64,000 nt of DNA. Origin: Hymenoscyphus infarciens (lineage: Eukaryota > Ascomycota > Leotiomycetes > Helotiales > Helotiaceae). The notes below the pieces were generated by a model, which saw only the letters and a list, made by a program, of their open reading frames with translations, was not told where the DNA came from and searched no databases. Positions 1 to 12,109 of this stretch are shown piece by piece; positions within the stretch are counted from its first letter, which is position 1; the number at the start of each line of letters is the position of its first letter. Made by a program: the position numbers and the translations under genes. Location: contig LLCB01000217.1 of the NCBI GenBank assembly GCA_001414345.1, positions 1 to 64,000 of the forward strand. The letters are read 5' to 3'.

Positions 1-1218
1 AACTATACTAGAAATAGCTAAAAAGCCTTAGAGGCTATTAAGTCTATTATATCTATTAATAATATAGACTAATTTAAAGATAAAACTAGCTCTAATACTA
101 TATAGGCGTATATAATAGCTATATATAAAGAATCTAGTTTTAATCTAATTAGTTAATACTTAGATATAATTATTAAATCTAGCTAAAGCTCTTATAAGAA
201 CGTCGACGAATATACTAGTACTATATAAAATATAGCTTTATATCTTAAAGACTTAAGACATCTAATTTCTAAAAGCTATATAGCTTAGATTATATTTAAA
301 GGGCTTAATAGTAGCTTTAAAGGTTTTATATTAAGAAAATATAAAGAACTAGGAAAAGATTTATCTAAAATTAATATAGATATTCTTATATCTAAACTTA
401 TATTAGAAGAAGCTAGAATAGAATCTAGTAATAACCTAGAAGCTAATAAAGCTAAAAAAGCTAATAAAGCTATAAATAAAGGAAATAAAATTCCTATTTA
501 TACTTATTATAATAAGAGAGAATATATAATTTCTAAATACTTTATACTATATCTAGAGCTAAAATTAAATAAGAAATCTAATAATACTAGTAATAATACT
601 AGTACTAATAGTAGTAGTACTAATTTAAAAAACGATAATAGTACTTTAAAAGTATTATATATAGCTATACTAAATACTTCTTATAAAGTATCTAAAGAAT
701 CTAAAGTTATACTAGACTCTAGTACTACTAAACATTATATACCTAATAAAGATTAGATTCTAAACTTTAAACTTATAAAAGAACTAACTATTAGTACTTT
801 ACTGCCAACTAGCGAGGGTTTTAAGACGGGGTTGAATCCGGTTTAACCCCGACTCAAGGTGACTTAGACCGATTCACGAAACATATTCGAGCTAGTTTAT
901 AAACTAGATTAAAGCAGTTTAAAATGATTTAAGAACTAGGTTTAATATGCTTTGAAACCGACTTAAGATGATTTATGGTAGTAAAACCCGACTCGTTTCA
1001 GCGAGTTGAACCGGGTCATAAACCGGGTTAGTGAGTTAAGTCAGTATCAGACACTAGTTTAACTTAATTCTAGACCTGTCTTAAACTAGTAGTAACTTAG
1101 TATTAGAGTAGCCTTAAATTAGTACTAAAAACTATTTATTACTTGAGAATACATATAAAAAAAAACTGGAATCACGTGATTAGGCGTATATTACGTAGCT
1201 ATACTACTCTTATATAAC

Positions 1219-1401
1219 ATGCCCTGGTTCGTCGAATGCTCGAGTCCTGCTTCTACTAATTCCACTAATTCCACTAATTCCACTAATTCCACCGATTCCA
1301 TCGATTATTCCACCGAATGTTCCACTGACCTAAATGACGTTATCCCTGTATGTATGCCTCGATTTGATTGGTTAGATCGGTCGGTCGGTTGGAAACTATA
1401 A
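1219..1401 (+). other. short open frame with Asn-Ser-Thr repeats inside the TIR element, coding status unknown
   Basis: A 60-codon open frame begins 19 bases after a TATA-like CTTATATAAC and about 45 bases after a CACGTG motif. Its core is a 9-bp repeat (ATTCCACTA type, about 1255-1300) giving repeated Asn-Ser-Thr. The other two copies of the element carry the same 9-bp array in different copy numbers (about 7865-7935 and 11077-11105, opposite strand) but I do not see a conserved continuous frame there. A second short frame (1578 to about 1700, starting MPKSSKNKGYVVV) is followed by a TCG-rich stretch. I would not call either a gene without transcript support. Confidence 0.25.
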
Positions 1402-2149
1402 GGCACGTACGTCAGTTTAGAAAGTAAGGGTGGAAACAGTACGTATTGTAAAAGCGATAGCGATAGCGACAGCCATAGCGACAGCGATGACGTAGATGAC
1501 AAATCCGATGCTTCTGATTCGCTAGGTGACCAATTCGGGGCTTCTGATTCGCTCTGCTGAAAGTCCGACCGTGGAATATGCCTAAATCGTCGAAAAACAA
1601 GGGGTATGTTGTTGTTATTCGGCGACGTGGAAATGACCGGGGTAGCGAATGCGACGAATACGACGTGGATTACGATGCCGATAGGCGGCCCGATGCTAAG
1701 TAACGAATGCGATGCGATGGCGAGAGAGTTATCGTCGTCGTCGTCGTCGAAGTGTCGATGTCGAAGTGTCGAAGTGTCGAAGTGTCGAAGTGTTGAAGTG
1801 TTGAAGTCGTCGAATTCGAAGGTGGGGGTGGCCCGTGCGCTAGGTCTTGGCGGTTACGTAGCTAGTTGTACGTAGCGCACCGTGTTTGGCAAGAGCGACC
1901 CTGGCACGAAAGCCACGCCCCACCATATGACCCACTTTAGTCACGTGACTTCTATTTTTTATAGGCTAGTAGCCCTATTTATAAGGATTATTAATATATA
2001 ATTACTAATTAAAGTTAATATGTAAAAAGTTGCTTAAATCGCCTTTGAAAAAAAAAACACTCTCTCTAGACTTTTTATTTTTTCTTCTAAGTACTTTATT
2101 TTAGACATATTTTTTAAACTAAGTTAAGAGCTAGATTATAAGTTAGTTT

Positions 2150-2412
2150 CTAATTTTAAATCGTTTTATAAATCGGCTTAAATTACCTTGAATCGTTTTA
2201 TAAATCGGTTTCTTACTTTGAATCGTTTTATAAATCGGCTTAAATCGTTTTATAAATTAGGTTAAATTACCTTGAATCGTTTTATAAATCGGTTTCTTAC
2301 TTTGAATCGTTTTATAAATCGGTTTCTTACTTTGAATTGTTTTATAAATCGGCTTAAATTACCTTGAATCGTTTTATGAATCGGTTTCTTACTTTGAATC
2401 GTTTTATAAAAC
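2150..2412. repeat. subterminal tandem repeats of TIR element copy 1
   Basis: Repeated TCGTTTTATAAATCGG units separated by CTTAAATTACCTTGAA or TTTCTTACTTTGAA spacers, at least seven copies. Subterminal arrays of short motifs are common in DNA transposons, where they bind transposase. Element copy 2 has different arrays (GGTTCTGAATA near 6655-6785, TTCTAAACTAG near 8095-8320), so only the position is conserved, not the motif. Confidence 0.8.
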
Positions 2413-5400
2413 GTATTAGAGCTACTTTAAGAAATAACTCATATCTTGAACCGGTATCAAACCGGTATTAAGTCTAAGTTGATACTAGCTCAAAACCCTA
2501 GTAGAGGGCATGTAAGTATAGTAAACAGTACTAAGCTACTTATACTAAGAGTTAGTATAATACTAATAATAAGTTCTAATAATATTAAAATAAATTTATT
2601 AGAAGTAAATTATATTCTAGATATCGCTACTACTCTAATCTCAACTAAAGCTCTTACTAAGAGTAGCTTTAATATTAGTATAGATAATAAGAACATATAT
2701 ACTTATAATAAGCTACTAGACGCGACTATAAACGTAAACTAGGAATATAACGCTTATTATCTTAATATTAATATAGATTATATAAAGCTTAAAAAAACAT
2801 TATATATTATAAAAATAAAAGAGCTTAATATTAACTTATTATATTAAAGATTAAATTATATTAATATTAACACGTTATTAAAAACTATATTACTTACTAA
2901 AGGATATACTATTAATTCTAATAGTAAGAAAGAACTAGACGATTATAAAAATTATTATAAAGGAAAGATAACTAAGAATATAAGTTATATCCTTCTAAGT
3001 AATTATAACTTTAAGTCTTTAGAATATTTTAATATAGACATTCTAGGACTACTTAGAATTAAAGGACTTTTAGGTAAAACATATGCTCTTATATATACGT
3101 GTTATAAAACTAGAGCTATATTTATATATATTATAAAGTATAAATCAGAAGCTTTTAATAAGTTAGTTAAAACGAATAACTTATTAAAAAATTAATTTAA
3201 TAAAAGTATTAAAGGTCTATACTTAGATAACGCTAAGGAATTTAAGTCTAATAAGTAGGATATATATATTAAAGACTAAGATATTATATATAACTATACT
3301 AGTCTATATAGTCTAGAGTAGAACGGTATTATAGAAAGACTTAATCGATATTTAATAGAATATATAATTACTATATATTTAGAAAAATCTATACTACTTT
3401 ACTTCTAGCCTTATATAGCTTGTTCTATTATATATATAAAGAATTAGGTATATAATAGCACTATAAAGATATATTTAGTATAAGTCTAGATATATTATAT
3501 ATAAGTACTTTTAGATCTCTTTATTATACTTTAATATTAAAAGAAATAAGAGCTAAAAACGCTAAAGGAAAACTAGCTAATAAGTTATATAAAGGAATAT
3601 TAGTAGGCTAGGAGTCTTCTAATAACTTTCTTATATATATACTAGAACTTAGGAAAGTTATTAATATAAGAGATATTATAATAAAAGAAGACCTTATATA
3701 TAAAGACGAATTTATTATAGAAGAAAACTACTCTATACTCTTAGAAGAAGAGTTTATAAATTAGGATTATTTATAAAAAATAACTAGTTATATAAATATA
3801 TATCTAGAGGACGATAGTCTTACTCTTATAGAATATAAGGAGTTAAGCGATAATAACAACGATGATCTAAACAACGAGATATATATAGATAACGTCGATG
3901 AATTAGAATAAGATAATGTTATAAGGCTAGGCTTTAATATAAACCTTAGACTAAGAGGTAGATGCGTTGATCTTATAGAAAGGGATATAGACGTATTAGA
4001 AATCGACGAGCTTTAAGCGCTAATAGCTATATATTACTACGTATTACTTACTTATTTAAACTCTAAAATAGAAGGCAATAGTACTAAAAAGGTTATTATT
4101 AATAAAATACTTAATACTATTATTCTAGAGCTTAAAAGCTATAAAGAAGCTATAAGTAATATTAATCCTTATAAAGACTACTAGATTAGATCTATATAAA
4201 AGGAATTAAATACTCTTATAAGTAATAAAACTTAGAATATTATTACTAGTAATAATACTAGTACAGACACTAAGCCTATTAAGATAAGATAGGTTTATAA
4301 ACTAAAAGAATCTAATAGTATAATAGAATTTAAATCGCGATTTATAGCTAAAGGTTTTAAATAGTTATATAGAAGAGACTATATAGACTCTTTTATAAGA
4401 GTTATTAAGTAAATAAGCTAGAAAGTCTTATTCGCTCTAGTACTATTATATAACTTTATAATATAGAAAATTAATATAGTTTTAGCCTTTATATAAGAGG
4501 ACATAGATATAGAAAGACTAAATATTATACTCTCTTAAAAGGAATAAACAAATACCTATATATCCCTAGGTTATATAATAATATATTAGAAAACACGAAA
4601 ACCTCTTTTAACTAAATTATATATTTAAAACTCTTAAAAGCCCTCTATAAATTAAAACAATTAGCTAGAATCTAGTTTACTATACTAGTTACTATACTTT
4701 TAGAACTAGGTTTTAAAGTACTGAGTACTAATTTATATATATATATAAATCGTTCTACTAGTATATATATATATATATATATAAACGACTTAGTAATAAT
4801 TAGACTTATAAAAAAACTTATTAAAAGTCTTATTAATAAACTTAAAAAACACTTTAATATTAAAGACTTAAGTCCTATTAAAGACTACTTAAGTATAGAT
4901 ATTATCAAAGGAACTAAATAACTAAAACTAAGCTAAGAAAAATATATATCTAAAGTATTAGATAAGCATAATCTTCTTAATTATAATCTATTAATAGATT
5001 CTAAAATTAAATTAATACTAAATCTACTTTAAGCTAGTCTAAAAGATACTAGACTATTTTAAGTAATAATCAGCTATCTACTATATATCTTTATTTATAC
5101 TAGACTAGATATTGTCTACGCTACTATTATACTATTAAGATATATATCAAACCCTTCTAAAGAACACTTTATAGTAGCTAAGTATATATTAAGATATCTA
5201 AAAACAACTATTTACTATTATATTATATATATAATAAAAGACATATCTAGCTATTTTATAAGCAGCTTTTATAACTCTAATTACGTTAGTAATATTAATA
5301 ACACTAAATCAACTACTAGATATATTTTTTACTTAGCTAAGAGGCTAATTATATAACGTTCTAAGCTATAAAGCATTATAGCCTAATCTATAACCGAAGC

Positions 5401-5805
5401 TAAATATATAGCTATAAATATAGTCTTAAAAGAATCTATCTATATAATAGCCTTAGTTAAAAAACTAGGCTTTTATAAATAAAAGAAATTCAGTTTATAT
5501 ACTAATAATAAAGGAGCTTTATAATTAGGCTATAACTCTATATATTATAAAAGAATAAAGTATATAGCTATTAAATACTACTATATAAGAGACTTATTAG
5601 TTAAAGAAACTATAGATCTAATATATATAAAATTAATAGATTAAAAAGTAGACAGCTTTACTAAAGTACTTAATAAAACAAAATTCTAATAATTCCTTAT
5701 ATAATTAGGAATAATAAGTTACGTACTAACGCGTGAAAACTAAAAATTAATACTCTTAACTAACGTATTAAAATAAATTAAATAGAAGTACTTATTAAGA
5801 GAGTA

Positions 5806-6261
5806 TATTAGTATATAATAAGTACTTATACTAGTACTTAATTATACTAGTATAGTATAATATCTCTAATATCCCTAGATTAATAATACGTAGTCTAGAT
5901 AAATAGTATCTAATATAGATTACTAGTATCTAATAGACTAAATACTATCTAATAAACTAAATACTATTCAAGTATATAGATTAATACTATCTAATAGACT
6001 AAACACTATCTAATAGACTAAATACTATCTAATAAACTAAATACTATCTAAGTATATAGATTAATACTATTTAATAGATTAGTTATATCCGTAGTTTTAG
6101 ACTTAAAACTATACTAGTATTAGACTAGAAAGGCTGGCTATAGCCTATATGTATATATAGAGTAGATAGCTTCTTAGTTTTTTATTTAAGTTAATTAATT
6201 CTTTTTTACCTTTTTACTTCTTACGTAATCTATTATTACTTTGTAAACTGTGACCTTTCTA
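5806..6261 (+). repeat. 3' LTR of the plus copia copy
   Basis: A 456-bp terminal repeat matching, in reverse complement, 10,632-11,068. It begins TATTAGTATATAATAAG, where the better-preserved copy has TGTTAGCATATAATAAG. It contains a tandem array of TAATAGACTAAATACTATC-like units (about 5890-6080) of slightly different length in the two copies. The LTR is followed at once by opposite-strand copia interior. Confidence 0.85.
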
Positions 6262-6599
6262 AGAAGAGATATAACTTATATTCTTAGTTATCTTTCCTTT
6301 ATAATAATTTTTATAATCGTCTAGTTCTTTCTTACTATTAGAATTAATAGTATATCTTTTAGTAAGTAATATAGTTTTTAATAATGTGTTAATATTAATA
6401 TAATTTAATCTTTAATATAATAAGTTAATATTAAGCTCTTTTGTTTTTATAATATATAATATTTTTTTAAGCTTTATATAATCTATATTAATATTAAGAT
6501 AATAAGCGTTATATTCCTAGTTTATGTTTATAGTTACGTCTAGTAGCTTATTATAAGTATATATATTCTTATTATTTATACTAATATTAAAGCTACGTA

Positions 6600-8436
6600 T
6601 ATGCCTACTCGCTTTTACTTAAACCTAGTTTAAATCAGTATTAAATCGATTTTAATAGGTTTGGAATAGGTTCTGAATAGGTTCGGAATAGGTTCTGAGT
6701 AGGTTCTGAATAGGTTCTGAATAGGTTCTGAATAGGTTCTGAATAGGTTCTGAATAGGTTCTGAATAGGTTCTGAATAGGTTTTAAATAGGTTCTAACTC
6801 TAGTCTAAACCTATTTAGAGTGGTTCTAGACTAATTCTAAATTAATCAGAATTATTAAATTAATTAGAGCTATAGCTAGCTATAGTTCAGAGAGGTTCCG
6901 AACCTATTCAGAGAGGTTCTAAACCTATTCAGAGAGGTTCTGAACCTATTCTAAATTAATCGGAATTATTGAATTATTTAGAGCTATAGCTAGCTATAGT
7001 TTAGAGAGGTTCTAAACCTATTCCGAACCTATTCTAAGTAGTTCTAAGTAGCTTAAGTTATTCTATTATAACTAATACTAGCTTTAGTATATACTAGTTA
7101 TATCTTAGTAGTATATTAATACCTAAAAAGTATTTAAGAAGAAAAAATAAAAAGTTTAAAGAGAGTGTTTTTTTTTTTAAAAGCGATTTAAGTAACTTTT
7201 TATATATTAACTTTAATTAGTAAGTATATATTAATAATCCTTAGAATTAGAGCTATAAGTATATAAAAAAATAAAAGTTACGTGACTAAAGTAGGTTATA
7301 TAGTAGAGCGTGGCTTTCGTACTAGGGTCGCTCTTACTAAGCACGGTACGCTATATATAACTAGCTATATAGTAGGCTTAGCGTATACATAGGCTACCTC
7401 TACTTTCGACTTCGACTTCGACTTTAACACTTAGATATCGACACTTCGACATCGACGACGACGATAACTATCTCTCGTTATCACATTATATTTATTACTT
7501 ACTATCGTATTATATTCGTTATACGGTATCGGGCTACTTATTAGCATTATAATCTACATCGTCTTCGTTATATTCGCTACCTCGGTTAATTCCACGTTAT
7601 TAAATAACAATAATAATATACCTCTTCTTTTTCAACGATTTAGGCATATTTCACAGTTAGACTTCTAATAGAGCGAATTAGAAGCCTCGGATTTATTATC
7701 TACGTCATCGCTATTACTATTATATATAGTATATACTATTTCTACTCTTACTTCCTAAACTAACGTACGTGCCTTATAGTTTCTAACTAACCGACTAACT
7801 AATCGACTAATTAAACCAATTATATTAAGGCATATATATAGAGATGACGTTATTTAGGTCGGTAGAATATTCAGTAGAATAATTAGTAGAATTAGTAGAA
7901 TTAGTAGAATTAGTAGAATTAGTAGAATTAGTAGAAGCAGGACTCAGGTATTCAAAGAGTATATTACATAAGAGTAGTATAGCTACGTAATATATACCTT
8001 TTTATATGATTTTAAATTCAAGTCCTTTTTCAAGCTCTTTTTCTAGCTCTTTTATTCTTAAGTCTTTTTCAATACTAGCTTAAAACTTACTTAAAACTAG
8101 TTCTGAGCTAGTTCTACTAGTTCCGAACTAGTTCTAAACTAGTTCTAAACTAGTTTAGAACTAAAGTCGACTTTAAATCAGATACGTTTAAGGTATTATA
8201 GATAAAGAAACTAATTTAGCTCTAGTTCTAAACTGGTTCTAAACTAGTTCTAAACTAGTTCTAAACTGGCTCTAAACTGGCTCTAAACTAGCTCCAAACT
8301 AGTTCTAAACTGGTTCTAAGCTGCTTAGAACATAATCCGATCCTAGGTTAACCTTGATTTAAATCAGAGCCGAATCAGAGTTGAACCGGAGTTGAACCGG
8401 AGTCGAACCGGAGTTGAGTAAATAGCGGTTCGGCAG
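6600..8436. mobile_element. TIR DNA element, copy 2 (TA target duplication)
   Basis: A 1.84-kb unit interrupting the minus copia copy. Left end TATGCCTACTCGCTTTTACT; right end read inward CTGCCGAACCGCTATTTACT; TA at 6598-6599 and 8437-8438. The core at about 7270-7990 is the reverse complement of 1170-1950 in copy 1, including the CTCTTACTAAGCACGG block, TCG runs and the 9-bp array, but it carries more C-to-T changes. Ends and core are conserved while the arms differ. Confidence 0.75.
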
Positions 8437-10631
8437 TATAGTACTCTTAGTAAGAGCTTAAGTTAAGATTAGAGTAGTAGTGATATTTAGGATATAATTT
8501 ACTACTAATAAATTTATTTTAATATTATTAAAACTTATTATTAGTATTATACTAACTCCTAGTATAGGTAGCTTAGTATTATCTATTATACTAATAGTTA
8601 GTCCTTTTATAGGTTTAAAGTTTAGAATCTAATCTTTATTAGGTATATAATGTTTAGTAGTACTAGAGTCTAGTATAACTTTAGATTCTTTAGATACTTT
8701 ATAAGAAGTATTTAGTATAGTTATATATAATACTTTTAAAGTACTATTATTATTTTTTGAATTAGTACTACTACTATTAGTACTAGTATTATTACTAGTA
8801 TTATTAGATTTCTTATTTAATTTTAGCTCTAGGTATAGTATAAAGTATTTAGAAATTATATATCCTCTCTTATTATAATAAGTATAAATAGGAATTTCAT
8901 TTCCTTTATTTATAGCTTTATTAGCTTTTTTAGCTTTATTAGCTTCTAAGTTATTACTAGATTCTATTCTAGCTTTTTCTAATATAAGTTTAGATATAAG
9001 AATATCTATATTAATTTTAGATAAATCTTTTCCTAGTTTTTTATATTTTCTTAATATAAAACCTTTAAAGCTATTATTAAGCTCTTTAAATATAATCTAA
9101 GCTATATAGCTTTTAGGTATTAGATGTCTTAAGTCTTTAAGATATAAAGCTATACTTTATATAGTACTAGTATATTTATTAACGTTCTTATAAGAGCTTT
9201 AGCTAGATTTAATAATTATATTTAAGTATTAACTAATTAGATTAAAACTAGATTCTCTATATATAGCTATTATATACGCCTATATAGTATTAGGGCTAGT
9301 TTTATCTTTAAATTAGTCTATATTATTAATAGATATAATAGACTTAATAGTCCTTAAGGCTTTTTAGCTATTTCTAGTATAGTTAGAGTTACGTTCCTTA
9401 TATTTAATACTAAGTTTTACTAACCTAGGTTCTCTATTTATATAGTATAGATCTTTATTAGGTCTAGTAATAGATAAGTCTATATATAATATAAATCTAT
9501 TAATTTCTAGAAAGAGTTTAGCCTCTTTATACTATTCTATATAGTTTATTTTTCTAACTAATTTACTACTCTTAAAAGAACTAAAAGATATTATAGTTTA
9601 ATAAAAGAGTACGTTTTAGTTAAGAGAAGGACTAATATAAAAAATATACGTAGTTATATAATATTAAAAAGTAGTTAGAAAAACTAGAATTTTTATTATT
9701 CTAGAACCTACTAGACTAAAATAGTAATATAGTAAAGGGCTTATATACTTTTAGAGTAATATAAGTATAAAGAAAAAAGATTTATAAATTAAGAAGTTAT
9801 CTAGTTTTAGGCTTAAGAGGAAGCTTATTATATGCTTTATTAAATATTACTAGCTAGATAGAGTATATAAGGTCTTTAAACTAGTCTTTATGAAAAATAG
9901 CTTTTATTTCTAAGTGTTTAAATATACTAGTGAGATAGTTTATTTTAGTAGTACTTAGTATAAGGCTTTCTAGTAAGCTAGTATACTCGATGTTAGCGTT
10001 AACTATACTACTAAGATAACGTTTAGTAATAAGGTTTTAGGATAAAAAGTTATTATATAAGTTAACTAGAGTAATACTAAGCTAGGGGATAGATATAATA
10101 AGCTAATCTTTAAGGTTACCTTAGTTCTAAGATATTTTAATAATATAGTGTTTATTAGGTAAAGCTTAGAGTCTAAGATATATACTAATAATTGTTTTAA
10201 AGTCTTATTATCTAATTATAAGAATAGCCTTGGTTTTTAATTAAATCATCTATTTAATAGAATAGAGGTTAAAATAATATAATATTATATAGTATAATAT
10301 AAGAAGGTACTAACCTTAACTCTTAGTTATTTAACTATAAGAAGTAAGAAAGATAAAAAACTAGTAATTCTATAAAGCGTACTCTTTGCTTATAATATAC
10401 TAGACTAAGATAGACGTTTAGTAATCTACTAGAGCGTAGTATAAGAGGTAAGTAGACTAGTAATATCTTTTAAAAGAAAACCTTAAAAAAATAAAAAATA
10501 AAAAAACTCTTAATAATATAGAATTAGAAGTAATCGACGTGTTATATAAGAAGGTATTTAATACGAAAGTAATATTAGGTTATATAAAATAAAGTTATAT
10601 AGAAATAAACTATACTAGGCTTATAACCTCT

Positions 10632-11068
10632 TAGAAAGGTTATAGTTTATAAAGTAATAATAGATTACATAAGAAGTAAAAAGGTAAAAAAGAATTAATT
10701 AACTTAAATAAAAAACTAAGAAGCTATCTACTCTATATATATATATAGGCTATAGCTAGCCTTTCTAGTCTAATACTAGTATAGTCCTAAGTCTAAAACT
10801 ATAGATATAACTAATCCGTTAGATAGTATTAATCTATATACTTAGATAGTATTTAGTCTATTAGATAGTATTTAGTCTATTAGATAGTGTTAATCTATAT
10901 ACTTAGATAGTATTTAGTTCGTTAGATAGTGTTTAGTCTATTAGATACTAGTGATCTATATTAGGTACTGTTTATCTAGGCTACGTATCGTCGATCTAGG
11001 GATATTAGGGATATTATACTATACTAGTATAATTAAGTACTAGCATAAGTGCTTATTATATGCTAACA
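10632..11068 (-). repeat. 5' LTR of the minus copia copy
   Basis: A 437-bp repeat, reverse complement of 5806-6261. Read on the minus strand it starts TGTTAGCATATAATAAG, keeping the canonical TG that RIP destroyed in the other copy. The next minus-strand bases (AGAGGTTATAAGCC) sit where a primer-binding site is expected. It contains the same internal tandem array (about 10,830-10,960). Confidence 0.85.
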
Positions 11069-11554
11069 CAATCGTAGAATTAGTAGAACTAGTAGAATTA
11101 GTAAAAGCAGGACTTAGGCATTTAGACATGTTACGCAAGAGTAGTATAGCCACGTCATATACGCCTAATCACGTGATTTCTATCTTTTAGTAGTATAGCT
11201 TTGGTAATTTTAACTCGTTTTTAGTACTAATTTAACCCTACTCTAATACTAAGTTAATACTAGTTTAAGGCAGGTCTAATACTAACTTAACTTATCTAAC
11301 GGTTCAAGTCGGCTTAAGTTAGTTTAACTTACTAAAAAGAGTCGCGTTTTACTACTATAAACTGACTTAAACCGGTTTATAACTTACTTTAGACTAGCTT
11401 TAAAGCAGCTTAAACCCGATTCTTAAATCACTTAAATTAAGTCTTAAACTACTTTAATCTATTTCATAAACTAGCTAGAACCCGCTTCTAGAATCGGTCT
11501 AAATCACCTTTAAACCCGATTTAACCCTAGCTTAAAACTCTCGCTAGTTGGTAG
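11069..11554. mobile_element. TIR DNA element, copy 3, truncated by the copia LTR
   Basis: The right terminus, read inward, is CTACCAACTAGCGAGAGTTT, nearly identical to the left end of copy 1, and TA follows at 11,555-11,556. The segment includes the AATCACGTGATT box (about 11,168-11,179), the 9-bp array (about 11,077-11,105) and subterminal AAACCCGATT-type sequence. It is cut at 11,068 by the minus copia LTR, which inserted into it. The sequence resuming at 11,555 is copia integrase, so this copy also landed in a copia element. Confidence 0.7.
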
Positions 11555-12105
11555 TAAAGAATATAATATTAATTCTACTAGTAAGAAAGAGCTAGATAAA
11601 TAAGAATATAAGTTATATTTCTCTAAATACTTATAACTTTAAGTCTTTAGAGTATTTTAAGACATTCTAGGTCTACTTAGAATTAAAGAACTACTAAGTA
11701 AAAAATACGCTCTTATATATACTAAGTACTTATTATAAAACAAAAGCTATACTAAGTATTTATATATATTATAAAGTATAAATTAGAAGCTATTAATAAG
11801 TTAGTTAAAATAAATAACTTATTAAAAAATCAATTTAATAAGAATTATAAAGATCTATACTTAGATAATACTAAAGAATTTAAGTCTAATAAGTAGAAAA
11901 TCTATATTAAAGACTAAGGTATTATATATAACTATACTAGTCTATATAGTCCTAAGTAGAACGGTATTATAAAAAGACTTAATTAATATTTAATAGAATA
12001 TATAATTACTATATATTTAGAAAAATCTATACTATATATTACTCGTTCGATTAAATATATAAAGAATCGTATATAAAATAGTACTAGGTTCTAGATAGAT
12101 ATTAT
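11555..12105 (+). mobile_element. Ty1/copia fragment (integrase region)
   Basis: Parallel to 2895-3440 of the plus copia copy, same strand, with several small indels. It includes the relic of the integrase core (NGIIKRLN) near 11,960-11,990. Similarity stops near 12,100, where a different transposon begins. It is the host of TIR element copy 3. Confidence 0.75.
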
Positions 12106-12109
12106 ATAT

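Larger units (their letters stand above)
802..2512. mobile_element. TIR DNA element, copy 1 (TA target duplication)
   Basis: A 1.71-kb unit that splits the copia protease region. Its ends are inverted repeats: CTGCCAACTAGCGAGGGTTT on the left and, read inward from the right, CATGCCCTCTACTAGGGTTT. TA flanks both sides (800-801 and 2513-2514). Removing it restores the copia frame apart from a 6-bp length difference from the other copy, so end positions could be off by a few bases. The middle (about 1170-1950) keeps CA/TG dinucleotides and looks much less mutated than its surroundings. It contains a 9-bp minisatellite, TCG-rich runs and two CACGTG palindromes. No transposase is visible, so it is probably non-autonomous. 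I do not recognise the family; a TA duplication would fit Tc1/mariner-type elements. Confidence 0.75.
1..6261 (+). mobile_element. Ty1/copia retrotransposon relic, plus copy, 5' end outside window
   Basis: Degenerate copia element read on the plus strand, entering from the left edge. Pieces in order: gag with a zinc-knuckle relic near 490-550; protease-like segment with LDSSTTKHY near 715-740; an interrupting DNA element (802-2512); integrase core near 2990-3420, including NGIIERLNRYL; reverse transcriptase near 4290-4900, with RFIAKGFK and YNFII.KINIVLAFI; RNase H near 5270-5690, with SITEAKYIA and YYIRDLLVKETIDL; and the 3' LTR at 5806-6261. Stops fall where Trp, Gln and Arg codons are expected, as RIP produces. 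Order PR-IN-RT-RH defines copia. It appears to be inserted in an opposite-strand copy of the same family that resumes right after its LTR. No coding capacity remains. Confidence 0.9.
6262..11068 (-). mobile_element. Ty1/copia retrotransposon relic, minus copy, same family
   Basis: Read on the minus strand: 5' LTR at 11,068-10,632, then a leader, gag (about 9400-8750), protease (about 8700-8440), a DNA element insertion (6600-8436), then the start of integrase down to 6262, where the opposite-strand copy begins. Segments 8440-9400 and 1-800 are reverse complements with scattered C-to-T and G-to-A differences. This copy is contiguous where the plus copy is split at 802, and the plus copy is contiguous where this one is split, so each serves as the empty-site reference for the other's DNA-element insertion. 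Confidence 0.85.

Noticed and set aside
5880..6080. Spaced repeats that superficially resemble a CRISPR array
   Set aside because: They are the tandem array inside a copia LTR in a eukaryotic genome; repeats are contiguous and duplicated in the other LTR at 10,830-10,960.
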